Below are positions 60,326-64,000 of a DNA stretch of 64,000 nt, in pieces. Position numbers and translations under genes: made by a program. Source of the stretch: G965267335 sp965267335 (GTDB taxonomy: Bacteria; Bacteroidota; Bacteroidia; Cytophagales; JAAEPT01). The DNA lies in contig OZ253953.1 in the NCBI GenBank assembly GCA_965267335.1, positions 806,001-870,000 on the forward strand. The letters run 5' to 3'. Under the pieces are notes generated by a model, which saw only the letters and a list, made by a program, of their open reading frames with translations, was not told where the DNA came from and did not search any database. Each line of letters starts with the position of its first letter. Position 1 is the first letter of the stretch.

Positions 60326-61816
60326 ATGATTATAATTAAAGATTATATAAAGTTTAATTTATCGATTTTTTTATTTGTGATTTCGATTGGGTTTTCAGGT
60401 TGTAATTCACGGAAGAAACCTGTAGAATCAGAGAACAATATCAAGGAATTGTTTCAGGAAGTTGAGCCGACATTTGAGAGTCACGGTAAATTAATTTTAC
60501 CAGAAGGATATACCTACCGGGTTTTGTTTTCCGAAGGTGACGAAGTAGTGACTCACGAGGGAATCAGAGCTCCGGCTAAGGGAATGCACGATTGTGTGAT
60601 CTTTATTCCGGAAGACGGTAGTAGTACCAAGGGGAAGTTATTTGTGAGTCATGAAGATATAGTCAAAAATGATGTTCTCGGACATGGGGGAGGAGGCACG
60701 ATATTCAGTGTAGAAAAGAAGGAAGGCGAGTGGCAAATCGTAAGTGAAAGGAGAAATATAGATTTTACGAAGGTAGGGGGTACTATTCGCAACTGCGGGG
60801 GTGAGCTTACACCGAAAGGGACCATCATTAGCGCGGAAGAAGGTTATGCGAATACCAATCAAGCAATTTATACCATGTATCCAGACACTTCGGATTTTCG
60901 AGGGAAGCCACGTTATATGAACTTTGGGTATGCTGTAGAAATCGACCCGGATAAGGCCGAAGCCATTCAGAAACTCAAAAGTATGGGACGGTACTCTCAT
61001 GAGGATGTATTGTGTCTGGAGGATCAAAAGACCGTGTATCTTACTCAGGATGAGAGTCCGGCTATCTTCTATAAGTTCGTAGCCTTTGAGAAAGGCGATT
61101 ACTCCAAAGGATCACTATATGCTTATAAGCAGAAAAAGAATGGAGGTGAGTGGCTGGAGTTGTCTGACGATCCTCGTTTTATCACGGATACAAGGAGGGT
61201 TGCTCTGGAGCGGGGAGCCACCCTGTTCAACAGACATGAGTGGGTAACTAAGGTTGGTGACAAGTTATACATTACTGAGACCGGACATGATTTTATGCAA
61301 TGGGATTGGGCAATTAATATGGGAGGTGTGCCGGCTGACTATTTTAATAATTTGAAAATGTCCGGAGCAAAAAATGTATTTAGTGATCCTTATGGTCGGG
61401 TATTGGAATTCAATATGAAAACCAATGAAATGAAGGAATACCTGGCAGGTGGTACTAGCTCAAAAAAACCACTTACCAACTTTGCGAGTCCTGACTGTAT
61501 TCATTCTACAAGTATAAATAATCAGCCTTATCTTGTGTTCAACGAGGATATCATCGGCCTTGATAAAGGTAGGGTAAGTGAAGAAGCACTCTCCAAAGGA
61601 TTTGGTATTAACGAGATTTATTTTCTCAATGCAAACCTGAAAAACCCTACCGTAGATGATCTAAAGAGGTTTTTGGTAGCTCCAAAGGGTAGTGAGACAA
61701 CAGGTACTTACTTTACTCCAGATGGAAAGAATATGTTCTTAAGTATTCAACATCCGGATACAACAAATCCCGAACCATTCAATAAGTCTTGCGTAATCGT
61801 GATTACGGGTTTTTGA
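60326..61816 (+). CDS. PhoX-like (DUF839) lipoprotein
   Basis: This 496-residue protein has a lipoprotein signal (GFSGC-N, Cys26) and the PhoX/DUF839 pattern: GGTIRNCGGELTPKGTIISAEE near residue 150, GRYSHEDVLCLEDQKTVYLTQDES near 220 (read in two parts), DSP(A)IFYKFV, and LTNFASPDCIHS near 383. PhoX proteins are calcium- and iron-dependent alkaline phosphatases. The cysteine expected in the CEE motif of PhoX is replaced by Ala (AEE) here, so phosphatase activity is uncertain. The 5' flank is unusually AT-rich. Confidence 0.78.
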   Translation: MIIIKDYIKFNLSIFLFVISIGFSGCNSRKKPVESENNIKELFQEVEPTFESHGKLILPEGYTYRVLFSEGDEVVTHEGIRAPAKGMHDCVIFIPEDGSSTKGKLFVSHEDIVKNDVLGHGGGGTIFSVEKKEGEWQIVSERRNIDFTKVGGTIRNCGGELTPKGTIISAEEGYANTNQAIYTMYPDTSDFRGKPRYMNFGYAVEIDPDKAEAIQKLKSMGRYSHEDVLCLEDQKTVYLTQDESPAIFYKFVAFEKGDYSKGSLYAYKQKKNGGEWLELSDDPRFITDTRRVALERGATLFNRHEWVTKVGDKLYITETGHDFMQWDWAINMGGVPADYFNNLKMSGAKNVFSDPYGRVLEFNMKTNEMKEYLAGGTSSKKPLTNFASPDCIHSTSINNQPYLVFNEDIIGLDKGRVSEEALSKGFGINEIYFLNANLKNPTVDDLKRFLVAPKGSETTGTYFTPDGKNMFLSIQHPDTTNPEPFNKSCVIVITGF

Positions 61817-61849
61817 AATTGATATATTTGCAGCCTTAATTATTTCGAA

Positions 61850-63040
61850 ATGAAGATACTTGAAGTTAAGGATGATGAGAAGTTGATAAGGGAATTCCTA
61901 ATGTTTCCCGTAAGACTGTATAAAGGTGAGAAAAACTACATTCGGCCTCTTGATAAAGATGTTGAAAAGGTCTTTGACAAAAAGAAGAACAAATTCTTTC
62001 GACATGGTGATTGTACTCGCTGGATTTTGCAAGATGACTCAGGAAAGACTATAGGGAAGGTAGCAGCTTTCATTAATGAGAAAACAAAGAACTTCAAGGA
62101 TAAAAAAGGGAATTCTTTTGCATTGGGAGGAATGGGTTTCTTCGATTGTATAGATGACAAAGAGGCTGCTTTTAAGCTTTTCGACACCTGTGCTGATTGG
62201 CTGAAAGAAAGAGGTGTACAGGTGATGGAAGGCCCTGTGAACTTTGGGGAGAGAGATCAATGGTGGGGATTACTTATAGAGGGTTTTGACTTACCTCCGA
62301 ACCTGAATATGCCATATAACTACCCATACTATCAGCAGCTTTTTGAAGATTATGGATTTAAAGAGTACTTTCAGCAGTATACCTACGCTCGAAAAATGGG
62401 AGGTGGTATAGCGCCTGCTAACAGAGCTAAATGGGAAAGAATTAATTCTGACCCTGCTTATGAATTCAAGCAGCTGGATCCTAAAAACTTTGATAAGTAC
62501 GTTGAAGATTTTCGCATCATTTACAATGCGGCTTGGGTGAAGCACGCTGGGATTGCCGAAATGACTACACTTCAAGCTAAGACTTTGTTCAAGCAAATGA
62601 AGCCAATCATGGATCCACGTATCGCATTATACGCTTACTATAATGGGGAGCCGGTTGCTTTCTTCCTTATGATACCTGAAGCTAATCAGGTACTAAAGTA
62701 TGCCAAAAATGGGAAGCTGGATTTATGGGCCAAGATTAAAATAGGTTGGTTCAGAAATATATTAAAGGCAAATAAAAAAGCACTTGGGTTGGTCTTTGGT
62801 GTTGTTCCAGCGCATCAGGGCAAGGGAATGGAAGGGGCGCTTGCAGAGTACTGTAGGATTGTCAATTGTGATATTCTTAATCTACGGTATCCAGATATTG
62901 AGTTGAATTGGATTGGTAGCTTCAACCCGAAAATGCTTCACGTATGCGAGCAATTAGAATTTGCAATCAAGAAAAGACACGCTACGCTTCGTTGCCCAAT
63001 CGATAAGTCAGTCGAAATCGAACCGCATCCGGATATTTAG
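61850..63040 (+). CDS. GNAT-like acyltransferase family protein
   Basis: This 396-residue protein resembles the long two-lobed GNAT-type proteins (YghO/COG0456-related). The N-terminal lobe contains EGPVNFGERDQWWGLL near residue 125, and the C-terminal lobe has GLVFGVVPAHQGKGMEGALAEY near 310, where the Q/RxxGxG-type acyl-CoA loop reads HQGKGM. It is cytosolic. The acceptor is unknown. A perfect TATATTTG -7 box at 61823-61830 lies 20 bp before the ATG, so it probably has its own promoter. It ends 2 bp from the opposite-strand T9SS gene. Confidence 0.8.
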   Translation: MKILEVKDDEKLIREFLMFPVRLYKGEKNYIRPLDKDVEKVFDKKKNKFFRHGDCTRWILQDDSGKTIGKVAAFINEKTKNFKDKKGNSFALGGMGFFDCIDDKEAAFKLFDTCADWLKERGVQVMEGPVNFGERDQWWGLLIEGFDLPPNLNMPYNYPYYQQLFEDYGFKEYFQQYTYARKMGGGIAPANRAKWERINSDPAYEFKQLDPKNFDKYVEDFRIIYNAAWVKHAGIAEMTTLQAKTLFKQMKPIMDPRIALYAYYNGEPVAFFLMIPEANQVLKYAKNGKLDLWAKIKIGWFRNILKANKKALGLVFGVVPAHQGKGMEGALAEYCRIVNCDILNLRYPDIELNWIGSFNPKMLHVCEQLEFAIKKRHATLRCPIDKSVEIEPHPDI

Positions 63041-63042
63041 CC

Positions 63043-64000
63043 TTATCGTACTACAAGTCTTTGCGTTACCACCCCCTTATTGGTGTGTATGGTAACCAGG
63101 TATATGCCGGAAGCAAGGTTTGAAATATCAATACTTATGTCTTTACTTGAAGTCCGATGTGTGGCAGCAGTTAACCCCAAAGCCGAAGAAATTTCAACCC
63201 TTTGAATGTCTGAGCCCTCACTCTTTATTTTTATCGACTTATCGGCAGGATTTGGGTAGAGGAAGATACCTAACGAGTTTACGGCTGGATCGATACCGGT
63301 GACTGATGATTCCTTCATTACCGGGAATATCGCCATAGAGATATTGATTTGCCAGCTAAAGGCATCGCTAAATGGTGCCCAGGAATTATCACTGAACTGC
63401 TCCCACGCTGTAGTGGGTGTGGTTTCCCCATCTGCATTGGCATAAAGGCCTACGAAGTTATCGGCAATAGAGCCGTCATAGTCCATGGTAAAACCAACAA
63501 AAAAGTCATCGGTCACATTAACCGGACTATCCCAGGTGACAGTGGTTGTATCAAAATTACCAACATCCGTTACGATATCACTTATTAAGAGGTCTTTTGA
63601 GGCCAGTTCAGTTCCTGGTTCACCAGTAGAACCATCCCATATTTTACAAACTATTTTACGACCAGGTGTGGTGTTATTGGCATCAGCAAAGTAATATTTT
63701 GTTGAAATGATTTGGTCATAGGGATTGATTTGTTCAAAAAACTCGGCTTTTCCAATGTCATAAAAATCATTGTGCCCCGTAATGTAGCCCGGGCCTCCTG
63801 GATTGGGGTGCATGGTGTTGGTTCCATTATTGTAGTTCTCCGTATACAAATAACATTCCGGAGCTTCAATCACTTCAATGTAATCTGTAATTGTCAATGT
63901 GCTATCACCATTGGCATTCGTAGCTACAAGTGTGACATCATAGGTTCCAACGGAGTTATAGGTAACAATAGGATCCTCATCGGATGATGATGAAGGTGTA
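63043..64000 (-). CDS. Secreted PKD/T9SS type A protein, 5' end beyond the window
   Basis: The frame stays open from the stop at 63043 to the right edge, so the N-terminus lies outside. The first visible part reads VTYNSVGTYDVTLVATNANG, the end of a PKD domain. The middle is a beta-rich domain (about 63350-63850). The C-terminal part is a type A sorting domain: LYPNPADKSIKIKS, ISSALGLTAAT, LASGIYLVTIHTNKG, ending TQRLVVR. A TTG at 63897 is inside the PKD domain and is not the start. It should be exported by the type IX system. Confidence 0.88.
   Translation of the reverse strand, partial: TPSSSSDEDPIVTYNSVGTYDVTLVATNANGDSTLTITDYIEVIEAPECYLYTENYNNGTNTMHPNPGGPGYITGHNDFYDIGKAEFFEQINPYDQIISTKYYFADANNTTPGRKIVCKIWDGSTGEPGTELASKDLLISDIVTDVGNFDTTTVTWDSPVNVTDDFFVGFTMDYDGSIADNFVGLYANADGETTPTTAWEQFSDNSWAPFSDAFSWQINISMAIFPVMKESSVTGIDPAVNSLGIFLYPNPADKSIKIKSEGSDIQRVEISSALGLTAATHRTSSKDISIDISNLASGIYLVTIHTNKGVVTQRLVVR

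Overview
The window looks like chromosome of a gliding or T9SS-bearing Bacteroidetes, most likely a marine or soil member of the order Cytophagales. The grounds are Por/T9SS type A and type B C-terminal sorting domains (7.9 kb, 31 kb and the right edge), a PorP/SprF protein, Bacteroidetes-style promoters (TTTG, 19 bp, TAnnTTTG), few Shine-Dalgarno sites, many TTG/GTG starts, a fused MurF-alanine racemase, and recF next to a DUF721 gene. The genus is inferred only weakly.

Layout. 1-2 kb: a chromate-transporter gene running off the left edge, coupled to a 2OG-Fe(II) oxygenase. 2-3.8 kb: two lipoproteins and a clear terminator. 4.1-7.4 kb: metallophosphoesterase, MurG-like glycosyltransferase and GH1 glycosidase in tight order. 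7.9-12.4 kb (minus): a T9SS cargo protein, DUF2200, DUF1801, a flippase-like membrane protein, DUF721 and recF. 12.4-24.4 kb: pdhA, a TPR protein, ribH, lysC, recX, an MFS transporter, an O-antigen-ligase-like protein, murF/alr and feoAB. 24.6-31.0 kb: one 2132-residue secreted RCC1/Ig-like protein with a type B sorting domain.

31-39.4 kb: a thiamine operon on the minus strand, headed by a TPP riboswitch: thiS-thiC-tenI-like-thiD-thiE-thiG-thiH-[four-helix-bundle ORF]-thiF/rhodanese. A divergent thiamine-pyrophosphokinase-like gene sits on the other side of the riboswitch. 39.4-49.7 kb: a TPR protein, prmC, ribD, a lipoprotein, PorP/SprF, DUF547, an outer-membrane barrel, an Omp85 protein and an AsmA-like protein. 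49.8-51.2 kb is an accessory hot spot: tRNA-Val, a GIY-YIG ORF bracketed by copies of the tRNA 3' end, a GC-rich palindrome, a second four-helix-bundle ORF, a broken GIY-YIG copy and a 30-codon membrane-peptide ORF. 51.2-55.7 kb: four signalling genes (NarL regulator, REC-HisKA_3 kinase, PAS hybrid kinase, LytTR regulator). 55.8-64 kb: an EamA transporter, a YbgF-like protein, a YARHG lipoprotein, an amidase, a GT-C-like membrane protein, a PhoX-like protein, a GNAT protein and a PKD/T9SS protein running off the right edge.

The two most unusual places are (i) the four-helix-bundle ORF inserted between thiH and thiF, flanked by a perfect 16-bp inverted repeat that would fold out of the polycistronic RNA much as 23S rRNA intervening sequences do, and (ii) the tRNA-Val/GIY-YIG locus, where a nuclease ORF of about 260 bp lies between the tRNA and a second copy of its 3' end. 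Both look like very small elements living in or next to RNA genes and transcripts. The mechanism is inference. The repeats are read directly.
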